A stretch of 64,000 bases of DNA from Hirundichthys speculiger (lineage: Eukaryota; Chordata; Actinopteri; Beloniformes; Exocoetidae): the NCBI GenBank assembly GCA_018398805.1, contig JAGFBZ010000177.1, positions 227,490-291,489 of the forward strand. The letters are read 5' to 3'. Position numbers and translations under genes: made by a program. Under the pieces are notes generated by a model that was given only the letters and a program-made list of their open reading frames with translations, had not been told where the DNA came from and did not search any database. Positions 9,403-21,926 of the stretch are shown here, piece after piece (position 1 is the first letter of the stretch; every line of letters starts with the position of its first letter).

Positions 9403-12400
9403 TCTTCCCTATCACCAGTCCAAGGCCACCTTGTTTTTCTTGGCTATCCAGCTCGTTAAGCTAAAGCTTATCAGCTAACGCTAACCCTTTTTCTAACGAT
9501 CTACATACCAACGTATGTTCCAACGTTACATTAACTGATTGATTGATTGGTTCGTGTTTAATAACAGAATTCAGTAAATGATCTGCCACTTAGCCAAGGC
9601 CACTTCTGAGCTGAGCGGATGACATCGTCATTTGACCCAGACACCTGGCCCCAGTGTTGTGTATGGCGAAGCAACTTATGTTTACACTTACGCCCTCTCT
9701 CCTGCCCTGTTGACATTCCAGAGAGGAACATGCTCTGCTCTGTCTCTGTCCGTTTTTTACCCAACAAAAATAAGTTTTCCCCTTTAACATACACTATGTT
9801 AAAAATTAAAAATTACTAATACATTTTGTTTCTGATCCTTGACTAATCACACCCACATTTCATACATTTCATTGATTAGGAATTGCTTACAAATCACGTA
9901 AATCACCTCTCCTTCTGTTACTTCACTTGTTTAGACTAGTTACCGGCTCGTGCTTACATTACCTCACCCGCGGCTGCTATCTCCTACTCCTGTTTTGATA
10001 ACATATGGGTTGTTTTTATTCCCCTGAGTACACAGTGACTCCACTCAGCCTATGTACCTCCTCATGTCACATCCGTCTCTCCTTTAACACACAGAGTTAA
10101 TAGTGATTATTGATTAGAAGCTGAGCTGATTCCAACGATCTCTCAGGGTCATTCGACACTGCAGAATGATGTCGTCTCCTGGCCACAGCACACCCGGCCG
10201 ACGTTTCTCCTCTGAGGAATTATCCTACCAACGCCCCCTAGAGGTTCCTGAAAACTTTTATTATACAGTAGGTCTGTTCCTGGTAATGGAGACACGTGCC
10301 ACCGATATGACTTTGAAAAAAACCACACCCAGAATGTCTTTTCTTTCCCTCTTTCCCCACCAGTCCCTCCTGTCAATCACCCTGTGTTGCTACACTCCCT
10401 TGTCTTCATTACCTTTGCTATCTTTCTGATTATTTATTTATTTATTTATTTATTGCTCTATTTTTGTTCTTGTAGTAGTAGCATAGATTCCTGAGCATAC
10501 CACAGGTGTCAGATGGTCCATGAATGAGCCACCTGCACCGTTGGCTGTGTGTCACGACAGCAATCCGGAGCAGCACCTGGTGGCCATACGTGGTATTGCA
10601 GTTTAATCCTGATCGACTTCACAGCGAGTCACAACAGGTGAGTGCCTGCACCTTTGACGTACAGTCTATGGGTTTTACACATCATGAAACCCACTGTGGC
10701 AGTAATTTCACCTTATTAAAGGTGATTTGTGCCATCTGGAGTGGATTTCATGAGCAGGAAATGGATACTGTGATTTGTGAAGTGTGAATGTCGAAACACT
10801 GAAAACAGCTGCAAAGAAAACATTTACAAGGGGAATGAAGAATCAGCTGGAGAATGTGAATGAGTGATGATGATGAAACATGAGTTCTGGCGGGCCTCTG
10901 GGTCAACGGAGACGTAGCTAGCTCATCGAGTTTTTTGCTGCGGATGATCGATATCTGCTCTTTCACTGCCGGCCGTTGGGCTGCACAGGAGCAAAGTGCT
11001 CTTAGCTTGAAACATTGCAGCATTTTTAACAAGCTGAAAGCGTCGCCCCACACGGGCAGAGGCCCCGTCACTCTTCTTTTCCAGTGACAAACGCTAGCAT
11101 CCAACAACACGCCATCTCTGCTGCATTACGGGGCTGCAGAGGCTGTCGTGATTGACAAAACTGGCGACGGCGACGCCCATCCCAAACTCCTGTCTGGCTC
11201 TGGGTCTCTGGGAGATGAAGAGTGATGGCCTGTCACATGGGTTCCTCTGAATATGACTTGGGGATGGCTTTAGAGCAGAACAAACAAGCCCATCTCTGGT
11301 GTGGGTGAGGATGACAGCGTGCCACATGCTTGATAATGGCTCCCTCAGCTGAGGGAATAAACAGAGGGCTGTTTATAATGAGATTGTGCTGCAGGGCCTC
11401 TGATGGTCCCAGGCTCCTGGAGGCTGCACACACCATTTAGTTTGCAGGCTTGTTTTACATTACACAGACCTGAATCCTGTTAGAGATATTTGTGCATCTG
11501 CTCAGAGTGGAATTACAAGGAGATGGGAGAAACTATCAGGGTATAACATCAATCGAGCTTTGGAGGTAAACAAAGACACATGTTTGCAGGAGGTAAATGT
11601 TGAAAGCAGAGTCTCTGCTTGTGCATTCAACCTTCTAAATGATGATAAAATGTAAACATCCATAAAGTTTAATGAAAAAGAAAGGGGGGGGAGTAATTGT
11701 GGCAGCGGCAGATGGAATTGACTAATATTAAAAAATAAAAACGTAAACATAATTGAAACAGCGTGACGTAGCCCTCATGTGGTCACAGATGGGAGGCTTT
11801 TCTATCTTTCCCTCTTTATTGAAAATAAGTCTACAAATGGAGCGAGTATTGGTATTATCATGCGAACCGTTCAGACCTGGACATCTTCATTTCCCTCAGT
11901 AATCACATGAAAACAGATGCAGTTTGGTTCAAATTAATGAACTTTTCAGAGCACTGAGGTTTACAATGCTGCAAATGGAAAGTCTATTTCTTTCCCGTTA
12001 GTCTTAGTGCTGAATTATATCTATGGTATACCGTTTCCTCCCTAAGAAATCAAGGGATGAAATATACCGGCCTGACCATTTCATGATGCTCTTTTATCTT
12101 CACTATCACTCGGGAACGTTGGTTATCAGCTCCGTGAGTCTTCTGAAGAGCTTGTGAAGGAACTCAAACCTGAAAGCTGCTGTATGTTTCAATCCCGCGT
12201 CCGACTACATGGGAGCAGCGCTGCTGCGCTAATGAGTTCAGGTGGCTCCACACGTCTTGTGACAACCAAGCGCCAACATCCCCGCTTCTGGATTGAAGCT
12301 AGCCTCGAAGTCGATTTTTGTTGCACTTCCTCAACTGACCACCAGGTGATGCTTCCAAAACAGAGCAGATCCCCGCTGACCTCCAAGTTAAAATGACCAA

Positions 12401-12831
12401 GATACACTTACAGCCTGGTACGAAGAACATGGTTAGACTCCACATCTGTGACAGCTGCAGAGGAGGTGGATTTTTTTTAAAACCACGTCAGGTAAAATGA
12501 TGTTAGCTTAGCCGAGCAGCCGTGCTACCTGAACGTCAGCCGCTGGGACGACATTTGATGGTGATCTGAAACTGATCATTGTGATGCCAACCAAACTAAA
12601 CCAAAACTGGTATAATTTCCTGTAATGCGTTGTGTGGTTTGAAAGATTAGAAATACTGTTATCTGAACCGACAGAAAAAATGCAACTAATTCTGCTGATT
12701 GACTGCATGTGATCATTAAAAAGGCAGGAAAAATAAACAGAATATCTTGGGTTATTTTAATGTAATAGTTATTTCTTTATTTAAATGCAGCTGTCAGTTT
12801 GGGTCATAATGATGGTGATGCTGATCTCGAA
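9403..12831. other. No recognised gene
   Basis: There are only short overlapping open frames and no recognised protein family. A (TTTA)n run lies at 10431-10454. Part of 9.4-10.4 kb could be decayed retroelement sequence next to the LTR-like unit, but no motif supports it. Confidence 0.5.
10431..10454. repeat. (TTTA)n microsatellite
   Basis: Six tandem TTTA units are directly visible. Confidence 0.9.
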
Positions 12832-13259
12832 CAGCGTTGCCAGGTGGGAAATGTAGGATTATCGTATCAGAGACTCAAAATTATCGTATTTTGAGGGAAC
12901 TTATCATACATTTTTCATAACCAAAATAACAAGCCCAATGATGCTCTATAGTCAAATTTAATCACTCTAGTGTTAAATAGCGGGCGAAGCTAACCATTCA
13001 GCCTATCATGCTCGTTGTTCTGAGACAAACGTTCGTATCTCACGCTCAGCAAAGCACGATTGGCTGGAAACATGTCACATGGGAACAGATGCCTTCAGGT
13101 TTCACAAAAAACCAAAACTCTGACAGTTGCAGCAGCCAATAATTTGAAATAGTCAAATTATTGTACATTTGGCCTTTTTTTTGGATTATTGATAGTACAT
13201 CGTACAGAGGGCCAAATTATCGTACAAATACGACAATTATCGTACACCTGGCAACGCTG
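12832..13259. mobile_element. hAT-type MITE, 428 bp
   Basis: The ends are a perfect 15-bp terminal inverted repeat, CAGCGTTGCCAGGTG. The flanking 8-mers ATCTCGAA (12824-12831) and ATTTTGAA (13260-13267) match at 6 of 8 positions, as expected for an old hAT target duplication. Subterminal ATTATCGTA motifs occur near both ends. There is no transposase coding, so it is non-autonomous. Confidence 0.85.
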
Positions 13260-13277
13260 ATTTTGAATAGTCTACAT

Positions 13278-13554
13278 CAGTGATTCCAAAAGTTTGGGGC
13301 TGCTGCCCCTTAGTGGGCCGTCGTGGTACTGCAGGTGGGGCCATGAGAGGTAATTAAAATTAAAACATATGTTTTAAGTCCTCGTTTTTTTTTTTTTTTA
13401 AATATGTTTTGAAATTACTGTAAAATATTTATTTATTTATTTATTTATTTAGTGTTTTATGTTGATCAAAGTGATAATTAAAGGTTTTGGTGGGCCGCAG
13501 AGATTTTTCACATTTCAAATTGGGCCTTGGTATTCTGAAGTTTGGGAATGGCTG
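13278..13554. mobile_element. hAT-type MITE (family shared with 29099-29457), 277 bp
   Basis: The 5' end CAGTGATTCCAAAAG and the complement of the 3' end, CAGCCATTCCCAAAC, form an imperfect inverted repeat. The 8-bp flanks GTCTACAT and ATCTACAT match 7 of 8. The inner sequence (GTGGGCCG, TTTCACATTTCAAATTGGGC, GGTATTCTGAAGTTTGGG) is shared with the copy at 29099-29457. A T-run and an (ATTT)n run lie inside. There is no coding capacity. Confidence 0.9.
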
Positions 13555-14439
13555 ATCTACATGATTTAGGAGTTGATAATCATATTAATATCTCCAATGT
13601 CTTTTCAATTACATCTTTATTTTTTATTTCTGTGAGTAAAGAAATTTTCCTGTAGGATTTCCCAGAGTGATTGGATGTATTGATTTCATCCATGTTCCCA
13701 TCGAAGCTCCTTGAAATATTTTTTGCCTTTGCTCAGCTGAAATGTTATCAAAGAGAGTCCAACCAGGCCCGTTGAGTTTAAGCTACCTGTCTGAATTTTG
13801 TTTTGATGCTTCATCTTCAATAGCATCAAAGTTTATTTTCTTTTTGTGCCAGCAGGATTTCACCTGCATGAAAGACTCATATCTACAACACACCTTCCAC
13901 CACCTGCCACTCAGTCATTTTTCCACTACCATAATATCACAATCATTATCTATTAAAATGATTCATTCACTAGCTCTATAATTTTTATGAACTGTCTCTC
14001 CTTGACTGCTCCAGCTGTGTTTCTTTTCTGCACAAAGATGAGCTAAAAATGTACTAAAAGATTGCAATAAAAGCAATTCAGTGAGAAAACGCAGGAGGAA
14101 GTCTTCCATTGACTTGTTGTTGCCATGGTGAATCAGGGAGGTCCGGTCCTGATGTGTTTTTAAAGTCACGGTAGCTCAGAGTCAACGTAGCAGCTCTGTA
14201 GCTGTAACTGTAGAAAGGGAGTCTGCCGCCCTGGCTGCCATGATGGAGGAGCCTGACAGCTGAAGGACCCCCCCGCCCCCCCCAGACCTGCAGACTCATT
14301 CTTATGAAAAACGAAACCATTATTATGTAAAAGCTCGTTCTTATAGAATGGGAAATATTTCAAAATAATAAACGCCTGTATTTCATTATAATAGACTCAT
14401 TTATTCATTGAATTATGACCCAAACGGGGCTCTATAACT
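13555..14439. other. No recognised gene
   Basis: The short frames at 13742-13981 (+) and 13963-14363 (-) are unlike known proteins. A C-rich tract lies at about 14267-14283. Confidence 0.5.
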
Positions 14440-14652
14440 GAGAACCAGACCTTCTGGTCCAACATCAGTGTTTGACCTCACAAATGTTCTTCTGGAAGAA
14501 TGGTCCAAATTCTCCATAAACACACTCCTAAACCTGGTGGACAGCCTTCTCCAGAAGAGTTGAAGCTGTTCATATTGATTAGGAATGGGAGGAGCTAAAA
14601 CTCATATGTGAGTCAAGGCAGGTGAGCAGATACTTTTGGCACTATAGTGTAT
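14440..14652 (+). pseudogene. Tc1/mariner transposase 3' end and terminal fragment
   Basis: The stretch containing CTTCTGGAAGAATGGTCCAA, AACACACTCCTAAACCT, GTGGACAGCCTTC and AGAAGAGTTGAAGCTGTT is the well-known 3' end of fish Tc1-like transposase genes. It is followed by the element's end, which includes TACTTTTGGCACTATAGTGT. The catalytic DD(E/D) core is missing, so only a 5'-truncated tail remains. The family is recognised from memory of the consensus, not aligned. Confidence 0.75.
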
Positions 14653-15035
14653 GTTGGAGCCTTATCAGTGTAATGAAGCGAGAACTGGTGAGATGTGATC
14701 TCTGTTCCCAGTCCCAGTTCCAGTTGGTGCTGGTTTTTACGACTACTGTTTGAACGCCAGTAAAGCAATGCATTACAATAATCCAGCCTCGGGGTAACAA
14801 AGGCGTGCATTTAATCTTCCGCATCCTCTTGAGTCAGGAGGTTTCTAATTCTCCTGATATTACGCCGATGAAAGAAAGCTAATGTTGTGACTTGTTTTAT
14901 AGGAGAGTCTAAAGACAAGTCTTGATCAAAGATGACACCAAGGTTTTCAACACTAGAGCTGGAGGCGAAGGAAATGTGATCTAAACTAACTGTACAAATG
15001 CACAAAGGCGGCAGTCGTGGTTTCACGGTGATCAT
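14653..15035 (-). pseudogene. LINE-2 reverse transcriptase C-terminal fragment
   Basis: The minus-strand translation shows the thumb and post-RT signature of LINE-2 proteins. VENLGVIFDQDLSLDSPIKQ is followed by a TLAFFHRRNIRRIR segment, and then in a shifted frame by HAFVTPRLDYCNALL. The frame breaks at about 14.82 kb. Neither the YADD active site nor the endonuclease is present. The fragment abuts the Tc1 relic on its low-coordinate side, so one probably inserted into or next to the other. Confidence 0.8.
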
Positions 15036-16123
15036 TGTGGGGATTTATCGACTCAAACGATAGCAAAACAACACGCAGCTGCATGTGCTGATTTCCAATG
15101 AGCTTAGGGCTGCGAGTGGACGTAGCGGTGGTCGTCACATCAACCCAGCATCAGGATGATCGTATCAGGAGCTGTTCTCCATCACAGCCTGCAGGATAAA
15201 GTCTAAAACCATTTCCTCTGTTGGCAGCCTAAAGGTTTGTCCTCCCCGAGGCAGCAGGAGTTACTGAATGTAACTCCTGTCCTGTGACCATGTCAGAGTA
15301 CTTTCTACACTTTGTGGGAGCGTGCTGTTACTGGCAGTGGGAGACTGGCTTGTCCTAATGAGCATACCTGTGTTTATAAAAAAACAACCCTACCTCTGCA
15401 GGGCATAAAATTAGAATTTTTACCAAGTCGCCCCTGGCTACCAGGTTTTTTGAAGTTGGTAGCCAGCTAGCAATTTTGGTCGCCAGTGTTTTTCGTCGCC
15501 CCATATACGTCAGGAGTTAATATATGGCACCAGCAGCATTGTCATTTATGAAAAACTCCTATTATCGTCTACTATCACTACAGTTCAGAGGCATTTACAA
15601 GCATGAAAGCGCATTTTATTATTCTGTTTCCATGATGTTTACTATGAAAACTAATATATATTTTTTTTTTTGTTAACACCAGAAGTGCCAAGTAGGTCAT
15701 TTTTACCTCCTAGCATTTTCAAATGTTTGTATTTCTGTTACAATAAAACCCCTACATCTGTAAGTTCATGACTTTTTCTAAAAAAGATTTATTAATCATT
15801 CAGTGAATTCTGCTGAGTGTGTGATAAAATGAATATGACCATTTATACCTGGAACCGCAGAGGGGGTCATTTTCACCCCCTCATATAAACACTGCATACA
15901 GCTGTCACTTTTTGCGCCACGCCCCTCCGCGCCCCACTGCCCGTTGCTTGGCAACGCTCAAACTTTGTGGCGTTATCGGACTTTGACAACTATTGTCATC
16001 ACTAGATCTTTCAAACAAACAGCAAAAATTTAAGACTTCAACAAAAACAACAGTCTGGCTGTTGTACCAGGATCTGATGTGAGGGAGAGTCAGAAAGAGC
16101 GTGTTACAGGTCCCATGGCGGGG
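15036..16123. other. No recognised gene; possible transposon debris
   Basis: At 15396-15530 there is a stretch (GGTAGCCAGCTAGCAATTTT, GGTCGCCAGTG) that recalls common teleost transposon ends. At 15676-15890 a TTAA-flanked sequence has GGTCATTTTTACC near one end and GGGGGTCATTTTCACCCCC near the other, a piggyBac-like style. Neither could be delimited. A T-run lies at about 15660-15673. Confidence 0.4.
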
Positions 16124-16183
16124 TGGTGAACCAGCAGCCTTCCACCACCAGGGTCCCTGGGCGCAACCCACTGCGCCACCTTC
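16124..16183 (-). mobile_element. tRNA-like SINE head
   Basis: On the minus strand, TGGCGCAGTGG (at the high-coordinate end) is a perfect RNA polymerase III A box and GGTTCACCACC is a 9/11 B box, about 40 bases apart as in tRNA-derived SINEs. The body and tail of the SINE are not evident, so this may be a truncated copy. Confidence 0.55.
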
Positions 16184-16933
16184 AACCCTCAGCACAGACA
16201 CTCAGATCCACCTCTGGTTCCCCTTCCCATCTGACTTAGCTCCATTTCTGAAACAGGCTTCAACCACTCTGCTGCTCAGGTTTGATCCACATCCACTTCT
16301 GGGAGGGAAAACCTAGATTTCTCCTCCCAGATTTCTGCTCCAGAGAGGAAGTCTTCACTTTGTGGTCGTTTCTGCAGCTCTGGGGTCTGTTTCAGACAAC
16401 AAACTGACCTGGAAAAGATCAGAAGGAAGCAGGGCTGACGTGGGAGAAGCTCAAGACTGCGTGAACGCCTGATTTAAATATTTAACGACTGTTATGTCTT
16501 GCTGGGAAGTAGCTGTGTTATATAAAGAATGACTCTCCCAGACGAGAATATTATCCAGGCAGGTAACTGGTAACGTAACAGGCTCAGCAGGAAAAACATT
16601 TGGAAAAGGAGGAATCATTCAAAGAGTTTCAGTGGGAAGGTGGCTGCAGTCAGTCCATCCAGGCACATCTTTATCTGTTTTTCACTCATAGAGGAAGCAG
16701 GATGCAGGATGATACCTGCTGGTGGATCAGAAGAACAGAACAGCAGACTGAGGGTGATCTTTGTGATGCACAGCTGTGAAACTGTGACCCAGCTGACCCA
16801 AACTACCCACTTCACATCCTCAACCCGCTTCACTGACGTGAACGCAGACTGGTGCACCCTCCTCAGTAGGTAGCAGGACGCGTCGTTGTTCAGATGTCTC
16901 ATTTCACGGAGGGAAACGTTACCTGCTGTCCAC
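16184..16933. other. No recognised gene
   Basis: There are only overlapping short frames on both strands (16615-16902) and no repeat family I recognise. Confidence 0.5.
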
Positions 16934-17257
16934 TAGAGCTGAGCAATTTTATTGATTCTGTGATATATATAGTTATTTTATTTCCTCCGAGAGTATCGAT
17001 TTTTCAGCCGCGGGTATATCGATATTTTAAGCTCCCTTCGAAACCTCCATGTCAGCCATATAATATGTAATTGATGCTTTCAGTTCAATTAATTCAAACA
17101 AAGTCATTGGAACACTCACAAGATGTCACCAAAATCACTTTGTCCCTTTAAAATCTTTCAGAAAATGATGTAAATGTATCTTAAGATGAATATCGATATA
17201 TATCGTATCGTATCGTATCGTGTCGTATCGTGAGATTAGTGTATCGCTACAGCCCTA
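16934..17257. mobile_element. hAT-type MITE, 324 bp
   Basis: The flanking 8-mers CTGTCCAC at 16926-16933 and 17258-17265 are identical, a hAT-type target duplication. The ends TAGAGCTGAGC and (complement of) TAGGGCTGTAG form an imperfect inverted repeat. Near the 3' end is a (GTATC)n run at about 17199-17230. No coding sequence is present. Confidence 0.9.
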
Positions 17258-18259
17258 CTGTCCACCAGGCGACCAGCTAACCCTCCATCTCTGCGCTGAG
17301 TTAGCTACTTCCCTCCGTGACACAAAACCAGCCCTGAGTTTCCCTCGTTCCAGGTTCAACATACTCGTCTCCTGCAGCTTGTGTTTCATGTTTTATGACG
17401 GAGCGGTCGAAGGGTTTGAGACCCACCTGAGGAGGAAGCGCCGTTCAGTCTTTTCTGAGGCTGAAGAAAAGTACGAAGCTCTTAATTTCCTTCAGCGGAT
17501 GATGAATGGAAACAGTGATATTTATTTCCTGACAGGAATCATGTTGCAGTGTGACGTCCTGTAAAGGAAGCAGGGCTGCTGATGTCAGAGGAACGGTCTG
17601 AAACACTGAGGGCTGAAACCGTTAATGCAGCGTGGCTCAAAACTGGCTGGAGATGCACTTTGGTACAAAGCGCTGCAGCAGACACCACCGTGTAATTATC
17701 TGCCTCCGCTTCACACGTGGGAGAGATTTTCACGTTCTTATTGCATCCCTGAGAAAGTGCTACATTTCCTACCTGGCCTGGAGTCGGAACCACGCTGAGA
17801 GGGAAACCTGATGATATGAATAATGGGAAAACATGTAATTACATCACCTGGGGTCCCCGGGGACCCAGCCCCTACTCGTGTTTAAATTAATTCTTCAAAA
17901 TGCCCTCTGTTGACATTTCTGCGAGGAAGCTGGAGTCCAATCAGGCTCTCGCTTTTAAAGAAACCCCCATGGGGGCAGAAGGAGCCCACAGCTAATTACT
18001 TCCCCCCTCCAGCAGCTCACAGAGGTGTTTTTTCTTTCCCTCCTCTGTACCTGTATGAACGCCAGCCCAAGGTGTCCTTCTCCCTGTTTACAGAGGGACG
18101 GCAGGACTCTAATGATTAATCACTGCTGAGGCCGCAGCCATCTGAAGCTCCATCATTTCCACCAATGTTAAATAACATCCCTTTTAATTACATTACCTGT
18201 TTCCAAGAAGCAGGTAAGAATAATCATAAATGTCGCTCTTGGTGCTGATTGTTTTTAAC
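17258..18259. other. No recognised gene
   Basis: The frames at 17220-17564 (+) and 17539-17793 (-) have no recognisable domain. A short palindrome (GGGGTCCCCGGGGACCC) lies near 17850-17866. Confidence 0.5.
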
Positions 18260-19398
18260 TAGGGCTGGGCAACGATTGCAATTATTAATCGCGATTAATC
18301 GCATTATTTTCCTGATTAATCACGATTAATCGCATAGTATACGCAGAATCAAATAATGAATTCAAAAGTAGTGTAAAGGTCACTTTTATTTAAATGTTCT
18401 GCTGCCATATGAACTAAAGTGCCATAACATTTGTTGTTCAAACACTTTTAAACATCAGCACTTGTCAGTAACACATATTTAGTGTAAATCTCATCTTTGA
18501 AAATGTTAAATGAAATAAAGCTCATTGAAACTGCCAGGGCATTAAAGTCATCCTGTTTTTAATAAAAAAAAAATTTCAAAAAGTCCACAAACAAAATTCC
18601 AACAAAATGATTGTGTCTCAGCACAATCAGAACATTAAAACAGGTCATTTCTGAGGTAACAGCAGAAACTTTTAACGGGGAGTTCAACTTGTCAGTTGTT
18701 ACAAATAACCTTGTTTCTGTTGAATCCTCCGTCTGGGAGAACTTTAAAATGAAAATGTCCATGTTAAAGTTCAGTAACTTTATCAATCTGTGTATCATTC
18801 ATTCTTTCCATTTTCAATTGTCAATCAAAAATTTAAAAGTGACATTTTATTACGTTTTTCATTTTTAAATCTAACACAAAAAATGAAAAAAAAGCCTGTT
18901 TTTTTTATATTTCAATTTTAGACTTGGATCAAAAATACGTAATTAAAAAACGGGACACAGAACTGAATTTGTTTTATAATGGAGGACTGGACTTTCTGTT
19001 GTCATTACACATTTGTGCCACTAGATGGAGCCGCACTGCAGTAACCAGCTAGAGAACAGCAGGACAGTGAACACATGGAGCAGATCTGATGGAACATGGA
19101 GGAATGACCACAAAGTTTTGTTGCAGTCCAGAATTTTTTTCCAGACAGAATTGTTAATATTTCTACCTGAGTTGCTACCTGAACTGTAAAGTTCACTGAT
19201 TTTTACCGTTCTCCATGTCTGTTTTAGCTTTTCTGCATGTTTACCTGCCAATTCCCTTCTGGTTTTGCAGCAGCCAGTAACAGACATTTCAAAACAAAAG
19301 CATGTGAGCAACATGCGTTAACGTGCGATAAAATAAATGTCGGAGTTAATAAATTAATGAGTTAACGCCATAATAACGCTTTAACTTGCCCAGCCCTA
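18260..19398. mobile_element. hAT-type non-autonomous element, 1139 bp
   Basis: The element has 13-bp perfect terminal inverted repeats, TAGGGCTGGGCAA. The flanks TTTTTAAC (18252-18259) and ATTTTAAC (19399-19406) match 7 of 8. Subterminal GATTAATCGC motifs are repeated at the left end, and GTTAACG/TTAACGC motifs occur at the right end. The interior has only short frames on both strands with no hAT domain, so I call it non-autonomous. Confidence 0.9.
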
Positions 19399-21639
19399 AT
19401 TTTAACTCATTTACAGTTGAGTAAACACACTGCGCTCACGCTGGACACACATTTCTGCCTCGAGTCGCTCTTTTCTTTCTGTTTCTTTATTTTTTTTTCA
19501 AAGAAAAAGGGGAAAATAAGTTTATCACGGTCCGCTGGGTTTTGTTCCATAAACCCAGAGTTTTTCGCCTTCACAGTACTAAAATGTGTGGTTTTTTTTC
19601 TAAATCAGACAATGTCATGATGTGGATGCTGAAGACATGTAAACGGTGACGTGTCCTTTTATGGAGGAGGATGAACTGGTCTGCATTTGAGGATCCAAAC
19701 AGCTGCAAAATGACTTTCACTTTTTAACCAAAGTTAGAGGTTAGTGGACGTCTTCATGTAGACGTCCTAAATTGGTTCAACAGGGATCAAAACGGGGTTT
19801 AGACGAGTGACACAGTCGTCCTTAAAGTGCACGACCGTCTAACTCGTCTGTGTCCAGATAAATGACCCTCCTGTCATCTCCAGCTTCTTCAGAGGCTGCG
19901 TCAGTTTCTAGAGCTGTTTCCTGAAGACTTGTATTCAAACGAGATGATGCTCATTAACAGATGACGTTTGTACAGTTGGAAACAAACTGAGATGTATTCT
20001 GCTCCTCTTTTTTTTGGATTCAGTGTAATTTTGCTGGGTGGGTTGGTTTTTCCGCAGTTACATAACCGACACAGTTGCTGCTTCTCTGCTCCTTCTTCTT
20101 ATTAGTTTTACAGTGATGTGGAAACTAATGACCCAACAATTCTAAATATACATACGAACGACCAAGGAACCAAAGCGTCTAATTCCCATAAAGACGTTTT
20201 TCCTGCTTGATGCCCGGCTGTCTTCTCTGTTCTGAATGTTACTGTGATTATTACTAAACCTTTATCTTTATCTGAGAACCAGCCGTCGTTACGATGACCA
20301 CCCTTATTCCTGGTGGACCGCTGAGTCCGGACCAGGAGCCCCGCCTCTCCAGTGTCACGTGCTTGCGCGCCGACTGCTTCTGTGCACGTTCAGGGATGTC
20401 CAGAGAGTCATTTCCTGCCGGTGATAAACCCGTCCGCTCCCAAACGTAGTCCAGTCACGTGGTTTCTTACGCTGCGGCTGGAGAGGTCACCCATGGAGGG
20501 CTGCATCGTTTCCGAGCCCAGTCACTGGTTCCTCTACCTCGTCCCATGTGGGGGGGGCTGGTACGCAGCCGTATTCATTACAACCACTTGATGGATCCCA
20601 GTTAAGCTCGGTAAACAGCTTCCTGGAAGATTAATCTGAATGTTTCTGGTGATACGGCGACCCGTCTGTCGGCCGGCGGGCTCCATCAGTCCTGTTCTCT
20701 TTATGGTTTCGTAGATGGTCTGGCATGTGGCCAGGCCCTTAAAACACAAGGACAAAGGCAAGGTCCCAGCTGCACGGACCGCCTCGCTTCATCTAATCAC
20801 ACCTGCTATTCTAACTCATTTAGCCGCGGCACCACAATGAGCCCAAGACCCGTCAGAAGAGAAGCATAAATCAGAGAATCATCACGAGCTCAGTGTCAGA
20901 TGTCTTTGAAGCTGAAACGGCAGCTTAAGGAGATTCAAGATCATGCAACCGGGCCGCCTGACGCACCAGAGTGGCGTGTCCCGGGGCCAGCATCAAGAGG
21001 ACACGCAAGACAGTACAGGAGGACGAACAGCATCCATGTGGAAACCAGGAGCAGCGTGCGGTCGTGACAACACGACGGCGACAGCAGCGCAGGAGAGCGC
21101 CAGGTCGAGTGTGCATGCGGCGGCCATTAATATTCCAGTCAGGGACGTCAGGTCGCGCTACCTGTGACCAGCAGGTGTGTGTTTGTGGAGGTGGGGCATA
21201 CGACGGACACGGAAACATCAGGACGAGAGGAACTGAAGTCCTCAGTGATGTTTTCTCATTTTGAACCGTGAGGACAGAAGAACGGTCGGGGCGGGTCCAC
21301 TTCAGAGGATTATGATGACAAGATGTGAGTTATTCGTCAGTCCACCTCCTTTATGACTGAGTCCTGAGCATCTCTGGAGTCAAACACTGACCAGCATTTC
21401 ATTTCTCTAAAATCAGTCATTCTCTTTGAAGCTTTGTAATTAGTAATTCCTTGCTGCTGCAGACTGACTCCACCTGAACCTCCTGTTTATGTTCAGTCCC
21501 TTGTCTTGGTTCTATATATATACAGTATATGAAAAATATTGGTCTTCACAAACCTCTGAATACTCTCCAGGAGAATGATGAGTCCAGGTATGGTGGGTAT
21601 AATGGTATAGAATGGATATTTTCTCACATGGAGCCAATA
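19399..21639. other. No recognised gene
   Basis: The GC-rich block at 20.3-21.3 kb has opposed overlapping frames (20925-21218 minus; 20943-21167 and 20971-21264 plus). Their mutual overlap and lack of a known domain argue against coding. No repeat was recognised. Confidence 0.45.
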
Positions 21640-21926
21640 AGGAGGGCAGCATGGTGGCTTAGTGGTCAGGACTGTTGCCTCACAGGAAGAAGGTTCCTGG
21701 TTCAAACCTCGGCCTTTCTGTGTGGAGTTGCCCGTAGGAGTAATTGTGAGTGTGCGTTGTTGTTTGTCTACATGTGGCCCTGTGATGGACTGGTGACCTG
21801 TCCAGGTGGACCCCTGCCTTTCACCCAAAGTGAGCTGGGAGAGAGTCCATCAGATCCCCGTGACCCTGCAGAGGATTAAATGGGCATAGATGATGGATGG
21901 ATGGATGGATGGATGGATGGATGGAA
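21640..21926 (+). mobile_element. tRNA-related SINE-like repeat ending in (GGAT)n
   Basis: The left end has an A-box-like TGGCTTAGTGG and a B-box-like GGTTCAAACCTC (21701-21712) with tRNA-like spacing. It is followed by the conserved teleost segment CCTTTCTGTGTGGAGTTGCC, CTGTGATGGACTGGTGACCT and GTCCAGG. The copy ends in about eight GGAT units at 21892-21924. The same cassette is very common in fish genomes. This copy lacks the middle part that usually lies between the GTGTGGAGT and GCCCGTAGG blocks, so it is an internal-deletion form. Confidence 0.75.

Noticed and set aside
15676..15890. Possible piggyBac-type MITE starting at a TTAA
   Set aside because: The second TTAA and a matching terminal inverted repeat were not found, so no element is called.
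20925..21264. Opposed ~97-codon frames in a GC-rich block
   Set aside because: GC-rich DNA has few stops by chance. Neither product resembles a known protein.
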